Positions 1-9,998 of a DNA stretch of 64,000 bases are shown piece after piece. Position 1 is the first letter of the stretch, and every line of letters begins with the position of its first letter. The DNA comes from Bacillus sp. FSL K6-3431 (GTDB taxonomy: Bacteria > Bacillota > Bacilli > Bacillales > Bacillaceae_C). Position numbers and translations under genes: made by a program. The stretch covers positions 992,001 to 1,056,000 of the forward strand of contig NZ_JBBOCT010000001.1 of NCBI RefSeq assembly GCF_038002605.1, written 5' to 3'. Under the pieces are notes generated by a model, which had not been told where the DNA came from, did not search any database, and was given only the letters and a program-made list of their open reading frames with translations.

Positions 1-2449
1 ATACTTTTTCTCCTTTGGTCGTATAAACACCACCTACGCGACTATCCCACGGACCAGCAATTGCCCATGACTCAGCACCTGGATAACGAGGGTCGACATC
101 AGAGGATACGCCCCTTCCCGTATCTGCACCTGTATGAACTCCCCATATAATTTCACCTGTTTCAGCATCGCGGAAGGACATTCCATATTCAGCACCTTTA
201 TTTTCATGAACCTGATAAATTTCTAGACCTGGTCTATTAGGATCTAAATCACCGACATGCTGTGCATCACCATGGCCTAGGCCTGTGTTGTGTAGAGGAG
301 ACCCGTCATGATCAATGGCAGCTGCGCCATAAATAATCTCATCTTTCCCATCACCATCTACATCTGCAACACTTATGCTGTGGTTTCCTTGCCCAGCATA
401 TAATGCATTATCAGGCTTATTGGTATCAAAATCCCATTGCTTGGTAAGCTGTCCATCCTTAAAGTTATATGCAGCGATAACTGCTCTCGTATAGTATCCA
501 CGAGCCATAATGATACTTGGTGTTTTTCCATCTAAGTATGCTACTCCAGCTAAAAAACGGTCCACACGGTTTCCATAGTTATCACCCCATGAATCAACAT
601 TTCCTCTAGGTGGGTAGTAATCTGTTGAAGTAAGCGCTTTACCTGTTTCCCCCTTAAAAATGGTTAAAAACTCTGGTCCACTTAATACATATCCACCTGA
701 ATTACGATAATCAGCATCAACATCTCCAATGACATTTCCTAATCCATCCTTCGTACCATCAGCTGTTTTCATAACCACTTCAGATTTTCCGTCTCCATCA
801 AAATCATAGACTAAAAACTGTGTATAATGAGCTCCTGCCCGAATATTTTTACCTAAGTCTAATCTCCAAAGAAGGGTCCCATCTAGCTTATAAGCGTCAA
901 TATACACATTACCCGTGTAGCCGGCTTTTGAATTATCCTGAGAGTTAGAAGGATCCCACTTTAGGACAATTTCATATTCACCATCTCCGTCTAAATCTCC
1001 GATACTTGCATCATTTGCACTATACGTATAGTCGACTCCATCCGGAGTAGTACCGTCTTCTGGCTTTTGAAGCGGAATATCAAAGTAATTGTTACTTAAC
1101 ACTTCTGTTTGATCCTCTACATTCTCTTTACCATTTAGAACCTCACGTAATTCGTAGGAAGCATCAACAGTTCCTTCTGTGTCAACGAAATTCGTGCTTG
1201 TAGAAACTGGCTTCTGATTTACTTTTACTCCTTCTCGATATAGGTTAAATGAAATGTTTTCTGAATCATTTCCAAGAAGGCGCCAGCTTAAATAAACCCC
1301 CTCGTCCACTTTTACAGCTACTAGGTCACGATTCAATTTCTCCATTTGACGGGCCACCACATTTGCAATCGGTGTTTTCATTTGTTGTGATAACTCAGAG
1401 AACCCACCTAGATTTACTGCACTTACTTTGTAGTAATAGTTCATTGTCGTTTGGATATCTTCTGAGAATGATGGTTTAGTAGAAGTTGCCAATAATGAGT
1501 ATGGCCCATCTTCAGCTTTTGCCCGATAAACATAGTATAAAACAGTATCATCAATTGCATCCCAGTTAAACGAAATCGAATTTTCTTTTGCCTGACCAAG
1601 TGAGAGCGAAGAAGGGGGACCCGGTGCATCAACATTTGAATCGACTACAGAAACAGTGAGTGACTCACTATTCGTGGATTCAATATGCCCACTATCAATT
1701 TGGGTAACGGTGTATTGATATGTATACCCAAGCTGTGCATTCGTGTCCGTAAATTCTGGACTCTTACTACTACCTATTTTCATAGGATCATCTTCACCCT
1801 CTAATGTTCGATAAATATTATAACCTAATGCACCATCAGCTTCTTGCCACTTTAATGACACACTTGACTCCATTCCTACACTAGTATCTACTAACTCTAA
1901 TCCTTCTGGGGCAATCATCGGAATCACTTCCAATGCGTTGATGCGTCCATTATCTCCAATCAATACATTTAATTGTCCATCACTAACTACTACATTTGGC
2001 GATAGCTCAGCATAATTTCCTGTACTCGATGAAATAGAGCCATATGAGACGCCCTCTATTGAAAAACTAGATCGATTAAACGCAATCTCGTCACCAGCAA
2101 GGATCTTTACTAAATACTCTCCATTCGGGACATCTACTTTAAATTCATAGTTGCCGTCAATAACAAAATCTCGTCTTAAATCATCTGGATTTCCTCTATC
2201 ACGATTGGCAATGCTTTTATTAATACCAAAGCCCCTATCTTCACTATAAATCATTGTATTTGTAACTTGAGTATATCCTTCAGCAACCGGACTTGTAGAT
2301 GATCCAAAATCAAACTTCAGGTTATTACTAACGATTGCTTCCTCTGCTTTTACCTGATGTGAAGATATGGGCGAAAGTCCAGTAAATAGTGACGCCATCA
2401 TAACAGTACTTGTCAATACGGATAACATTTTCATAAATCCCTTTGCCAC
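1..2449 (-). CDS. Rhamnogalacturonan lyase, PL11 family (C-terminus off window)
   Basis: A secreted enzyme that should cleave the rhamnogalacturonan I backbone of pectin by beta-elimination. Reading from a GTG at 2449 (SD GGGAGGT 7-8 bases upstream) gives about 816 codons with no stop. Order: signal peptide (about 1-36); a beta-sandwich binding-type domain starting FDFGSSTSPVAEGY; two fibronectin III-like domains (about 172-265 and 272-360); then the PL11 beta-propeller, with typical acidic loops such as DLDGDGEYEI, DFDGDGKSE and DVDGDGKDE that bind calcium in this family. The last visible residues are near VGGVYTTKGEKV. B. subtilis YesW lacks so many accessory domains. It stands alone; upstream is a gene-free stretch. 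Family call is strong; the endo (YesW) or exo (YesX) mode cannot be told. Confidence 0.9.
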   Translation of the reverse strand, partial: MAKGFMKMLSVLTSTVMMASLFTGLSPISSHQVKAEEAIVSNNLKFDFGSSTSPVAEGYTQVTNTMIYSEDRGFGINKSIANRDRGNPDDLRRDFVIDGNYEFKVDVPNGEYLVKILAGDEIAFNRSSFSIEGVSYGSISSSTGNYAELSPNVVVSDGQLNVLIGDNGRINALEVIPMIAPEGLELVDTSVGMESSVSLKWQEADGALGYNIYRTLEGEDDPMKIGSSKSPEFTDTNAQLGYTYQYTVTQIDSGHIESTNSESLTVSVVDSNVDAPGPPSSLSLGQAKENSISFNWDAIDDTVLYYVYRAKAEDGPYSLLATSTKPSFSEDIQTTMNYYYKVSAVNLGGFSELSQQMKTPIANVVARQMEKLNRDLVAVKVDEGVYLSWRLLGNDSENISFNLYREGVKVNQKPVSTSTNFVDTEGTVDASYELREVLNGKENVEDQTEVLSNNYFDIPLQKPEDGTTPDGVDYTYSANDASIGDLDGDGEYEIVLKWDPSNSQDNSKAGYTGNVYIDAYKLDGTLLWRLDLGKNIRAGAHYTQFLVYDFDGDGKSEVVMKTADGTKDGLGNVIGDVDADYRNSGGYVLSGPEFLTIFKGETGKALTSTDYYPPRGNVDSWGDNYGNRVDRFLAGVAYLDGKTPSIIMARGYYTRAVIAAYNFKDGQLTKQWDFDTNKPDNALYAGQGNHSISVADVDGDGKDEIIYGAAAIDHDGSPLHNTGLGHGDAQHVGDLDPNRPGLEIYQVHENKGAEYGMSFRDAETGEIIWGVHTGADTGRGVSSDVDPRYPGAESWAIAGPWDSRVGGVYTTKGEKV

Positions 2450-3110
2450 GATTAATACCTCCCAATTTAGAATTCTATTTCCAAAGAACAAACAAGTCCT
2501 ATTTTTTCACCTCCAATTCGAAAAAAGCCCTTTGAAAACCCTTTCATTTTCAAGCGATCTAAGATGAGTAAAACTCTATTATATTTCAATTACTCTGAAT
2601 TAGAAGTAGAAAAAACAGACTTATATTACTAAATATCAGTGATTTATTATTTATAGAACTGGGTGGGACAAGGGGACAAGTACCTTGTCCTAGAGTCTTT
2701 TAATAATTTAAACATTTTAATTAGAGTAATACTCACTTTAGCTTAAGTATTGGTGAATATTTCTTAATCAACGGTGGTATTGTTAAACAAAAGATCAAAC
2801 GAATCAACTGTGGTTAGGCATGATTGATCAATCTAAAGAACTTCTATTCGATTTTTTTCAGAAGATATATCGTACCATTTTAAAATAAAGATCACTTTTA
2901 ACGAAGGTGTAGAAAGTAAAGTCTAGGATATCATTCAAATCATCTTGTGTGGAAAACCTAAATTAATTCATTAGCCTTTAAAACAAGTAAAGGTAGGTTA
3001 GACCACTTAGCTGGGCTTAGTACTAATTATTAAGTTTTGTCCTTAAATTATGCTAGACTAAACAAAACAAAAACAACACGCTCTAAAAAACGAATGAAAA
3101 GGGGTAAAAA
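2450..3110. other. Gene-free AT-rich stretch
   Basis: No convincing gene in either strand. It should hold the promoter of the leftward rhamnogalacturonan lyase and of the rightward Ser/Arg-rich gene at 3111. I could not single out a convincing sigma-A or sporulation promoter. Confidence 0.4.
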
Positions 3111-3317
3111 ATGTTTAAAAAAATATTGAAGCAAATCAAGCAACTCTCTCAAGGCAGCAGCGAGCGAAGACATGGTGGTCATTATCGCCGAGGCAGTAGT
3201 AGTGATCGAAGAAATAGGCATTATCGCCGAGGCAGTAGTAGCAGCAACCGACGGTATAAACGTTCTCCAATGAATGGAAGTAACCACTACAAACGGAGGG
3301 GGCGGAGCAGCAGCTAA
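3111..3317 (+). CDS. Small Ser/Arg-rich repeat protein (68 aa), possible spore coat-type kinase substrate
   Basis: Not a family I can name. After a short basic helix (MFKKILKQIKQL) the protein is almost only Arg, Ser, Gly, His, Asn and Tyr, built on a 13-residue unit HYRRGSSS(D/S).RR.. that occurs twice exactly, with a third degenerate copy HYKRRGRSSS at the end. At DNA level a 23-base stretch repeats with a 39-base period (3180 and 3219). The start has a good SD (AAGGGG, 6 bases before ATG). It is convergent with, and only 17 bases from, a Hanks-type kinase gene. Serine-rich basic tracts of this kind resemble the phosphorylated repeats of CotG/CotB in Bacillus spore coats, so a phosphorylated coat or DNA-binding protein is a reasonable inference. 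Long ORFs on the opposite strand here are shadows. Confidence 0.65.
   Translation: MFKKILKQIKQLSQGSSERRHGGHYRRGSSSDRRNRHYRRGSSSSNRRYKRSPMNGSNHYKRRGRSSS
3180..3241 (+). repeat. Two tandem 39-bp coding repeats
   Basis: The 23-base segment from 3180 to 3202 (starting cattatcgccgag) recurs exactly at 3219-3241. This encodes the HYRRGSSS units of the small Ser/Arg-rich protein. Confidence 0.8.
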
Positions 3318-3334
3318 TTTCTTCCTCACTTTGG

Positions 3335-4171
3335 TTAATATTCTTTTTCTTTCGCTTTAAGTGCAGCATGAAGATCAGCTGAAATTTCACTTATTTTTAA
3401 ATAAGGTTCATTAATTCCTAACAGTCTTTTCAGTAAATTTACGGTTCCCTTTTCTAATGAAAGTTCTTCTGTCCAAGGAAGAGCTTTTTTACTTTTGGAA
3501 AAATACGTCGTATAAAGCAAATATAATAGTATTTCTCCTAAATCATAGTAATCTTGTTGTTTCATTTCTAGGATACTTTCTTGTTTGTTATGTAACGAAC
3601 TAGATGTCGATTGAAGTGGGTCTACCGAAACTTTTTGCCTAGACAAACCAAAATCGATTAAAAAGAGCTCATTATCTTTTAGTAAAATGTTTGGAATACG
3701 TAAATCTTGATGGTAAATGTCTTTTTTATGAAGATAATCAACTAATTCAAGCAGTTGTTCAAGAATTTGTAGAGATTCTTTCTCGTTAAAAGTTTTCTTA
3801 CTAAAAAAAATTTGGTGTTCCAAATTGTCCCCATCAATGAAACTCATTACATAAAAAAAATATTCGTCATATGAAAAAGCTTCATATATTATTGGCATAT
3901 TTTTGTGGTTCAGTGTACGCAAAACAGAGGTTTCTCTTTCAAACAACCCAACCTCTCTTTTGTTATAACGTTTACTTGGACGGAGCTGTTTAACCACCCT
4001 ATTCTCTTGTGATTTCAAGTCTTTGCAAAGATAAACAATGCCATAGCTTCCAGTCCCAATAACACTCAAAACCTCGTAGCGATCGTTCAGAACCGTCCCC
4101 TCTTTAATAGGTATATCTACAAAAAACTGATAAATTTTTCGAATTGACCGCAAAATAAAAATGTTCCTCAC
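3335..4171 (-). CDS. Eukaryote-like Ser/Thr protein kinase, soluble, YbdM-like
   Basis: A complete Hanks-type kinase core of 278 residues with no membrane segment or PASTA domain. Visible motifs: Gly-rich loop GTGSYG (39-44), the ATP-anchoring lysine in RVVKQL (K61), a Glu near 78-80, catalytic loop HQDLRIPN (154-161, H-x-D-L-x-x-x-N, with R replaced by Q in HRD), and DFG (173-175). All key residues for activity are present. This makes it most like the small cytosolic kinases YbdM/YabT of Bacillus rather than PrkC. It is convergent with the Ser/Arg-rich repeat gene at 3111, a plausible substrate (inference). The start is uncertain: GTG 4171 sits right beside its SD, and a TTG six codons in is possible. 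Confidence 0.85.
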   Translation of the reverse strand: MRNIFILRSIRKIYQFFVDIPIKEGTVLNDRYEVLSVIGTGSYGIVYLCKDLKSQENRVVKQLRPSKRYNKREVGLFERETSVLRTLNHKNMPIIYEAFSYDEYFFYVMSFIDGDNLEHQIFFSKKTFNEKESLQILEQLLELVDYLHKKDIYHQDLRIPNILLKDNELFLIDFGLSRQKVSVDPLQSTSSSLHNKQESILEMKQQDYYDLGEILLYLLYTTYFSKSKKALPWTEELSLEKGTVNLLKRLLGINEPYLKISEISADLHAALKAKEKEY

Positions 4172-4293
4172 CTCTTCCCTTAAATCAGGATCTTACACAT
4201 AGCTTAAAACCCCTTAATTAACAATCTCTTGAGTGTTTCTACGTTCAATTTGAGCTCATCAGTATAATTGATTATGAAGTGTAAAAAGTACGC
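4172..4293. other. Short spacer between kinase and recombinase remnant
   Basis: AT-rich, with no gene. It should contain the kinase promoter. Confidence 0.3.
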
Positions 4294-4560
4294 TCATTTT
4301 AAAATAATAGTAAAGATGATAGCAGCCGAAACCTTGGAAGCTTCTTCAATTTCCTTAACTGTCATTTTTCGAGAATATATGGTGCTAGCCTGATTTAATT
4401 TTAGCTGATTAACATTAGGTCTTCCAGCTTTACGCCCCTTGCTCAGTTGTTTTAGCCAGCCATTGTTCGTTCACGAATAGCAGTATTCTGTTCAAAAACC
4501 ACTTCTTTTCTCGTAAGGTATCAACAATTTCAACTAAACTTTTGTTAGTTTTTTGTTAAC
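4294..4560 (-). pseudogene. Remnant of a serine recombinase (resolvase/invertase)
   Basis: On the minus strand the broken frames read SLVEIVDTLREK, then RERTMAG, a stop/frameshift, then KGRKAGRPN followed by a region like the C-terminal helix-turn-helix of resolvases (MTVKEIEEASKVSAA), ending in TGA at 4294. E-R-x-x-AG, KGR.AGRP and the final HTH are hallmarks of Tn3-type resolvases. The catalytic N-terminal half is missing and there is at least one frameshift. A dead mobile-element leftover. Confidence 0.7.
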
Positions 4561-4746
4561 CATAACTATGTAAGACAATGAGTGACTGTATTTGAAGAAT
4601 ATACAAGGAATTAATTGGTTTGTATCATAACAAAACGGGTTATTAGCACAAAAGTGATCTTACTTTAATTCAACGCTTGAAGCAAAAGTGGTTCGTCATA
4701 TCTCCCCTAAAATTAACTGAAAGGTCACAAGTTTCAAAATCTAAAT

Positions 4747-5112
4747 TTAATAATTCACTATATATAACAGGCTTTTAGGTATTTTGGGTATTTTCGGTAA
4801 ATCGACTTTGTCTAAAGGGTTTTCAGTAACGTACTCTGCTGTCAAACCCCAATTGAAGAGTGCTTTGATCATCTTAGCCATCGAGTGTATGGAATGCGGT
4901 TGTAATTGTGCTTGCCGTTTCATTCTCAAAGAGGCTTTCATAACATGAGTGGTGATCTGATTAAGTTGCGTAATTCCATGATTATTTTCAAGAAGTACGG
5001 TTAATTGTTTTGCTTCTTTGATCTTATTAATCATCGTTTTCTTAGTAAAATTTCTAACTTTGCATAATATTTTGTATTCTTCAATTGCTTCTCGTAAAGA
5101 TAATGACAACAA
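4747..5112 (-). pseudogene. Truncated tyrosine recombinase, N-terminal core-binding domain only
   Basis: From TTG 5112 (SD GGAGGTGA, 5-8 bases upstream) the product is about 120 residues: LREAIEEYKIL, then helices typical of the SAM-like core-binding domain of phage integrases, ending NPLDKVDLPKIPK, the usual linker to the catalytic domain. It then stops after a few residues. The catalytic R-K-H-R-H-Y half is absent. Together with the resolvase remnant this marks an old insertion site just downstream of yneF. An upstream ATG at 5184 would also be in frame, but the SD supports 5112. Confidence 0.7.
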
Positions 5113-5159
5113 AAAAATCACCTCCCTGATTGATTTTTCATCAGAGAAGTGATTTTTGT
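5107..5159 (-). terminator. Long stem-loop with T-run after yneF
   Basis: On the minus strand AAAAATCACTTCTCTGAT pairs with ATCAGGGAGGTGATTTTT across a short AT loop, and a T-run follows. It fits a terminator for the leftward yneF-sirA genes. It also contains the SD of the integrase fragment, so it could sequester that site. Confidence 0.6.
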
Positions 5160-5269
5160 GAATGCGTATAGGAAAATCAAGCAATTTAGCCCATTTTATA
5201 AATATGGCTCAAGCGAAACAATGAAACAGATTATGTAAACAGGGTTTCAAACCCTTGATCCAACAAGCT

Positions 5270-5488
5270 TTACTTACCCTGTTGTTTGTTCATTGCCTGC
5301 ATCATTTGATTGATTTTCTTTTGCGACGGTTTTTGTCCCATTTGCATCATCATCATTTTTAGCATTTGTTCATTAATTGGTGGATTTTTCTTTAAATATG
5401 TCATCATATATTTACGGGCAATGAAAAACCCTAGCGCTACACCGGCAAGCAGTGCAAGTACACCCGTTAAAATGAATTGCCAAAGCAT
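5270..5488 (-). CDS. yneF: UPF0154 membrane protein YneF
   Basis: A 72-residue protein with one N-terminal membrane segment ([19 protein letters not shown]) followed by the family signature [20 protein letters not shown] and [19 protein letters not shown]. Function unknown; small, conserved in Firmicutes, and found next to sirA/tkt in B. subtilis as here. ATG 5488 is chosen because AAGGAGG lies 8 bases upstream; a longer in-frame ATG (5506) would place the SD inside the gene. Confidence 0.95.
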   Translation of the reverse strand: MLWQFILTGVLALLAGVALGFFIARKYMMTYLKKNPPINEQMLKMMMMQMGQKPSQKKINQMMQAMNKQQGK

Positions 5489-5564
5489 ATGAATTTCCTC
5501 CTTCATGTTGTCTACAGTCCAGTTTACTCAATACCAATATATTATACAATAACACTCCATTATT

Positions 5565-6008
5565 TCATACATACTTTCTCTCTTTTACTGCTTTAATCCA
5601 CCCATAACGATTATTTTCGATATCTACCGCTAAAAACCGACCATCAAATTTGCGAAGTACCTCAAAGAAAATCGACTCTGATTCGAATCCTCCTAAGGCA
5701 TCAAGCTTGAGGTACCGCTTCTTAATAATCAATTCCGCTCTTTTCTTCCCTTTTGAGGCGTCTATATAGTAAGCCTTCCCTTTAATATGCATGTCCGTTT
5801 TTTGAACGGAGGATGATAAATGACGATGGAGCTCTAAGTAAGGTAATGGTTTTGTTATAAAATGAATTTGTTTTTTCACAATTTCTTGTAGATCACCTTG
5901 GACTTTTCGATCAGCCACAAACAATTCATAAAATTTATTTTCGCGACCATAAAAGTAATCTGCCACTTCATCTTCTATTAAATAAATGAAATAAGTTCGA
6001 GTTTGCAT
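5565..6008 (-). CDS. sirA: SirA, sporulation inhibitor of replication
   Basis: Small cytosolic protein (147 aa) that in B. subtilis binds domain I of DnaA and blocks new rounds of replication when Spo0A is active. The N-terminus MQTRTYFIYLIEDEVADYFYG and the C-terminal block FFEVLRKFDGRFLAVDIENN..GWIK match the YneE/SirA family, and the neighbours (yneF, tkt) are those of B. subtilis. ATG 6008 has SD GAGGAG at good distance; the GTG three codons earlier overlaps the SD. In B. subtilis it is switched on by Spo0A~P; no clear 0A box was identified here. Confidence 0.9.
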   Translation of the reverse strand: MQTRTYFIYLIEDEVADYFYGRENKFYELFVADRKVQGDLQEIVKKQIHFITKPLPYLELHRHLSSSVQKTDMHIKGKAYYIDASKGKKRAELIIKKRYLKLDALGGFESESIFFEVLRKFDGRFLAVDIENNRYGWIKAVKERKYV

Positions 6009-6155
6009 TGAATACACTCCTCAGCCAGCTTCATTTTAGATAAGGATGATTTTATTGTTTTATTTATGTTAAATTATTATACCATGTTCATTGATAGATA
6101 ATCTTCCTTTCCATCTATAGTTCTATATTAGATTCAATTATCCTTTATTTTCACA

Positions 6156-6190
6156 AAAAAAAGAGAACCGCTAAAAAACGGCTCTCTTCT
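6156..6190 (-). terminator. Terminator of tkt
   Basis: On the minus strand GAGAGCCGTTTTTTAGCGGTTCTC forms a hairpin followed by a run of eight T, 14-48 bases after the tkt stop codon. Confidence 0.85.
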
Positions 6191-6203
6191 CATTTACTTA
6201 TTA

Positions 6204-8204
6204 TTATAGTAGGGATTTTACACGTTTAACTACATTTCCAACTGTAAATCCGAATTCCTCAGCAATTTTTTCTCCTGGTGCAGATGCTCCAAAACGATCA
6301 ATTGCTAGTATATCTCCTTCATCTCCCGTGTATCTTTCCCAGCCAAACGGAGATGCCATTTCTATCGCTAAACGCTTTTTAATTGTTTTTGGTATAATAG
6401 ATTCTTTATATTCTTTCGATTGTTCCTCAAACTTGTCCCAAGAAGGCATACTTACAACAGAAACATAAATGTCTTCTTTTGCTAATGCTGTTTGTGCTTC
6501 CACTGCAAGACTTACTTCAGAACCAGTCGCTAAAATAAGGGCAACAGCAGATTCATTTGCAGCAGGAGAAACTACATAAGCTCCTTTTTCTATACCTTGC
6601 TTTGCATTTTCAGCTGTACTTGGTAAAGTTGGTAAGTTCTGACGTGATAAGATGAGTGCAGTCGGTTTATGCTTAGATTCCATTGCAGACTGCCAAGCAG
6701 CTGCTGTTTCATTACCGTCCGCAGGTCTAATAATCGATAAACCTGGCATAGCCCTTAGTGCTGCAAGTTGTTCAACTGGCTCATGTGTTGGTCCATCTTC
6801 TCCAACTGCAATACTATCATGAGTAAATACATATGTTACAGGAAGTTCCATTAAAGCAGCAAGTCTAATTGCAGGTCGCAAATAATCAGAGAAGACAAAG
6901 AATGTTCCACCGAACACTTTTAATCCTCCGTGAAGGGCAATTCCATTCATAGCTGCAGCCATTCCAAATTCCCTTACACCAAACCAGATATTTCTGCCAG
7001 AATAATTATCAGCACCGTAATCGGATTCACCAGCTATCATTGTTTTATTAGAACTTGCAAGGTCAGCTGCTCCTCCTACAAGCGATGGTAGGTTCTTAGC
7101 AATATCATTCATAACTTCACTACTAGAAGCTCTTGTAGCTAAGCTCTTACCGGTTTCATAGACAGTAATATCTTTGTCCCATCCTTCAGGTAAATCTCCA
7201 GCGATTGCTTGTTCTAGTTGTGCAGCTAGTTCAGGATTTTCTGCTTTATAATTTGAGAAAAGCTCATCCCACTCTGCTTCTGTTTGTTTTCCTTTATTTA
7301 CTATTCTTTCTTCAAATACTTCGTAAACTTCAGATGGCACATAAAAATCATCTTCATATGTCCATTGGTAATATTCTTTAGCAAGTCTCATTTCCGCCTC
7401 GCCAAGGGGTGCACCGTGAGCATCAGACTTACCAGATTTATTTGGAGCACCGTAACCAATCACTGTCTTCACTTCGATTAATGTCGGTTTCGCAGTTTCG
7501 TTTTTAGCTGCTTCAATTGCATTAGCAATTTCCTCCAAATTATTTCCATCTTCCACTCTTATATAATGCCAACCATAAGCTTCAAAGCGGCCAGCTACGT
7601 TTTCAGAGAATGATTTATCAAGTTTTCCATCGAGTGTAATATCATTTGAATCATACAACATAATTAATTTCCCAAGTTGTAAGTGCGCTGCTAATGACAC
7701 TGCTTCCGAAGCGACGCCTTCCATTAAGTCCCCATCTCCACAAAGTGCATATGTATAATGGTCCACTACCTGATGATTATTTTTATTATAAACTTCAGCT
7801 AAATGGCGTTCTGCCATTGCCATACCAACTGCCATACCAATTCCTTGCCCAAGTGGTCCTGTTGTAGCCTCTACTCCAGGCGTAAATCCATATTCAGGAT
7901 GTCCAGGAGTTCTACTACCCCATTGGCGGAAGTTTTTAATATCATTCATCTCTACTCCATAGCCAGACAAATGAAGCAAGCTATATAGCAACATAGAACC
8001 ATGACCTGCAGATAAAACAAATCGATCACGATTAAACCACGCTGGATTTTTCGGATTATGATTCATAAAGCGAGTCCAAAGTGTGTATGCCATTGGAGCT
8101 GCTCCCATAGGCAATCCCGGATGACCAGAATTAGACTTTTCGATTGCGTCAATTGATAAAGTTCTAATTGTGTTTACTGCTAATTGATCTACCTTTTCAA
8201 ACAT
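6204..8204 (-). CDS. tkt: Transketolase
   Basis: Full-length (666 aa) thiamine-diphosphate enzyme of the pentose phosphate pathway. It moves two-carbon units between xylulose-5-P and ribose-5-P or erythrose-4-P. Seen: N-terminal [20 protein letters not shown], the substrate histidine region [12 protein letters not shown], the ThDP/metal motif GDGDLMEG (about 157-164), the central [18 protein letters not shown] block and the C-terminal [16 protein letters not shown]. Start ATG with SD GAAAGG. A monocistronic unit bounded by a terminator; an inverted repeat lies in its upstream region. Confidence 0.98.
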   Translation of the reverse strand: MFEKVDQLAVNTIRTLSIDAIEKSNSGHPGLPMGAAPMAYTLWTRFMNHNPKNPAWFNRDRFVLSAGHGSMLLYSLLHLSGYGVEMNDIKNFRQWGSRTPGHPEYGFTPGVEATTGPLGQGIGMAVGMAMAERHLAEVYNKNNHQVVDHYTYALCGDGDLMEGVASEAVSLAAHLQLGKLIMLYDSNDITLDGKLDKSFSENVAGRFEAYGWHYIRVEDGNNLEEIANAIEAAKNETAKPTLIEVKTVIGYGAPNKSGKSDAHGAPLGEAEMRLAKEYYQWTYEDDFYVPSEVYEVFEERIVNKGKQTEAEWDELFSNYKAENPELAAQLEQAIAGDLPEGWDKDITVYETGKSLATRASSSEVMNDIAKNLPSLVGGAADLASSNKTMIAGESDYGADNYSGRNIWFGVREFGMAAAMNGIALHGGLKVFGGTFFVFSDYLRPAIRLAALMELPVTYVFTHDSIAVGEDGPTHEPVEQLAALRAMPGLSIIRPADGNETAAAWQSAMESKHKPTALILSRQNLPTLPSTAENAKQGIEKGAYVVSPAANESAVALILATGSEVSLAVEAQTALAKEDIYVSVVSMPSWDKFEEQSKEYKESIIPKTIKKRLAIEMASPFGWERYTGDEGDILAIDRFGASAPGEKIAEEFGFTVGNVVKRVKSLL

Positions 8205-8541
8205 TCATATCAACCTTTCTCTCCATTTTCTCTCTTCTATAATAGTGGTAATTTGTTGAATTAACAACCTTTTTAAATTTTCATGTAATTATTTGTATGA
8301 GAACCATACAAATTACCTCCGCTTTGTCTCCATTTCATTGTGACTCACTTCAGTATTTTTTGTTCTTCTAGTACAGATAAGAAAGTTGTTAATAAACGAT
8401 GTTGGTATATGTTATTTCAGACTTTTACCATGAATATCGCTGTGTAGACATCTTGAATCCAGACAAAGATAAGAATTTCTTACCAATCTCGTATCTATAA
8501 ACACCACTTATAGCCTTACAAAAAAAACCGGGAATTCCGGT
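8205..8541. other. tkt upstream region with inverted repeat
   Basis: No gene. At 8285-8316 TTTGTATG and CATACAAA flank AGAAC, the outer bases GTAAT/TTAC also pairing with a small bulge. This could be an operator or leader hairpin for tkt. The ynzC terminator occupies the right end. Confidence 0.4.
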
Positions 8542-8543
8542 TT
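8518..8543 (-). terminator. Terminator of the yneA-yneB-ynzC operon
   Basis: Minus strand AAACCGGAATTCCCGGTTT followed by TTTT directly after the ynzC stop codon. Confidence 0.8.
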
Positions 8544-8775
8544 AGTGTAATTTCTTTATTCCCTGTAACTTTTTCACTTTATCTGGAGTTACATCTTCGC
8601 CATTCGCATCATATACACGTACATTTTCAATTGTTTGTGTCATGGAAGCACGAAAGGTTTTCAAATATTCTGCCCTTAACTTTGATTGTTCTTTCGCCTC
8701 AGAGGATGTTAACTTTTGTGTTTTTGCTTTTTTGGCTAGCTCATTAATTCTAGCCAGTTTTTCTTTTGGCAACAT
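8542..8775 (-). CDS. ynzC: YnzC, UPF0291/DUF896 protein
   Basis: A 77-residue helical protein (MLPKEKLARINELAKKAK, SKLRAEYLKTFRASM, VRVYDANGEDVTP) typical of DUF896. In B. subtilis it is the last gene of the LexA-controlled yneA-yneB-ynzC operon; order and strand are the same here. Biochemical role unknown. Confidence 0.95.
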   Translation of the reverse strand: MLPKEKLARINELAKKAKTQKLTSSEAKEQSKLRAEYLKTFRASMTQTIENVRVYDANGEDVTPDKVKKLQGIKKLH

Positions 8776-8887
8776 CTTTAAAACTCCTTTTACGATTACA
8801 TTTGGTCAAGAGCCAAACCCAATCGATATGTCATTAATTAAAACAAATATACTAAAAAAGAAGACAGACATCAAATCATCTATCTTC

Positions 8888-9571
<684 letters not shown>

Positions 9572-9904
9572 TTATTCTGTTTGAATAACAAATTGTCTTT
9601 CATGATTATCTAAGTTATCTAATTTTTCATTTGGTGTTGGCACCTTTAACTGCTCTCCACTTTTTATTAACTTATGTTTTAATTCATTCTTCTCTTCTAA
9701 CATATTAACAAATTCTGAAGTGGTCACACCTAAATTATGAGCGTATCTCTCAGAAATTGACCATAGTGATTCTCCATCTTGAACAGTAATGATAACATAC
9801 TCATTTGTATTACTATTTGAACTAAAAATAACATAGATTCCCATCACAAAAGTTAAAATAAATAAGATTATAGCAAAAGAATACTTTTTCCATATATAAT
9901 TCAT
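9572..9904 (-). CDS. yneA: YneA, SOS cell-division inhibitor with LysM domain
   Basis: A 110-residue protein: N-terminal membrane anchor (SFAIILFILTFVMGIYVIF, about 8-27) and an extracellular LysM domain (VQDGESLWSISERYAHN...SGEQLKVP, about 41-92). In B. subtilis YneA is made after DNA damage, sits in the membrane and delays septation. ATG 9904 follows SD GAAAGAGG and gives the family length. A longer in-frame start at 10078 would run through lexA's promoter and is rejected. Controlled by the LexA boxes just upstream. Confidence 0.93.
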   Translation of the reverse strand: MNYIWKKYSFAIILFILTFVMGIYVIFSSNSNTNEYVIITVQDGESLWSISERYAHNLGVTTSEFVNMLEEKNELKHKLIKSGEQLKVPTPNEKLDNLDNHERQFVIQTE

Positions 9905-9919
9905 CCTATATCCCTCTTT

Positions 9920-9933
9920 CGAATGTTTGTTCT
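9920..9933. promoter_or_regulatory. LexA box 1 (yneA side)
   Basis: CGAATGTTTGTTCT matches the Bacillus SOS consensus CGAAC-N4-GTTCG at all but two positions. It lies downstream of the yneA -10, near the start of its transcript. Confidence 0.7.
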
Positions 9934-9946
9934 GTTTGTTAACATT

Positions 9947-9976
9947 AGTATAAATCGAACACATGTTTGAAGTCAA
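9947..9976 (-). promoter_or_regulatory. yneA promoter
   Basis: On the minus strand TTGACT (9971-9976), an 18-base spacer and TATACT (9947-9952). LexA box 2 lies inside the spacer. Confidence 0.7.
9956..9969. promoter_or_regulatory. LexA box 2
   Basis: CGAACACATGTTTG, a close match to the SOS consensus. It sits between the -35 and -10 of the yneA promoter, so bound LexA would block RNA polymerase. Confidence 0.85.
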
Positions 9977-9984
9977 CACTTTTT

Positions 9985-9998
9985 CGAACTTATGTTTG
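9985..9998. promoter_or_regulatory. LexA box 3 (lexA side)
   Basis: CGAACTTATGTTTG overlaps the -35 region of the lexA promoter, which explains autoregulation. Confidence 0.85.

Noticed and set aside
3048..3390. Two minus-strand frames (93 and 84 codons) across the Ser/Arg-rich gene
   Set aside because: They are shadows of a repetitive sequence; the plus frame has the SD and the repeat makes sense in its reading.
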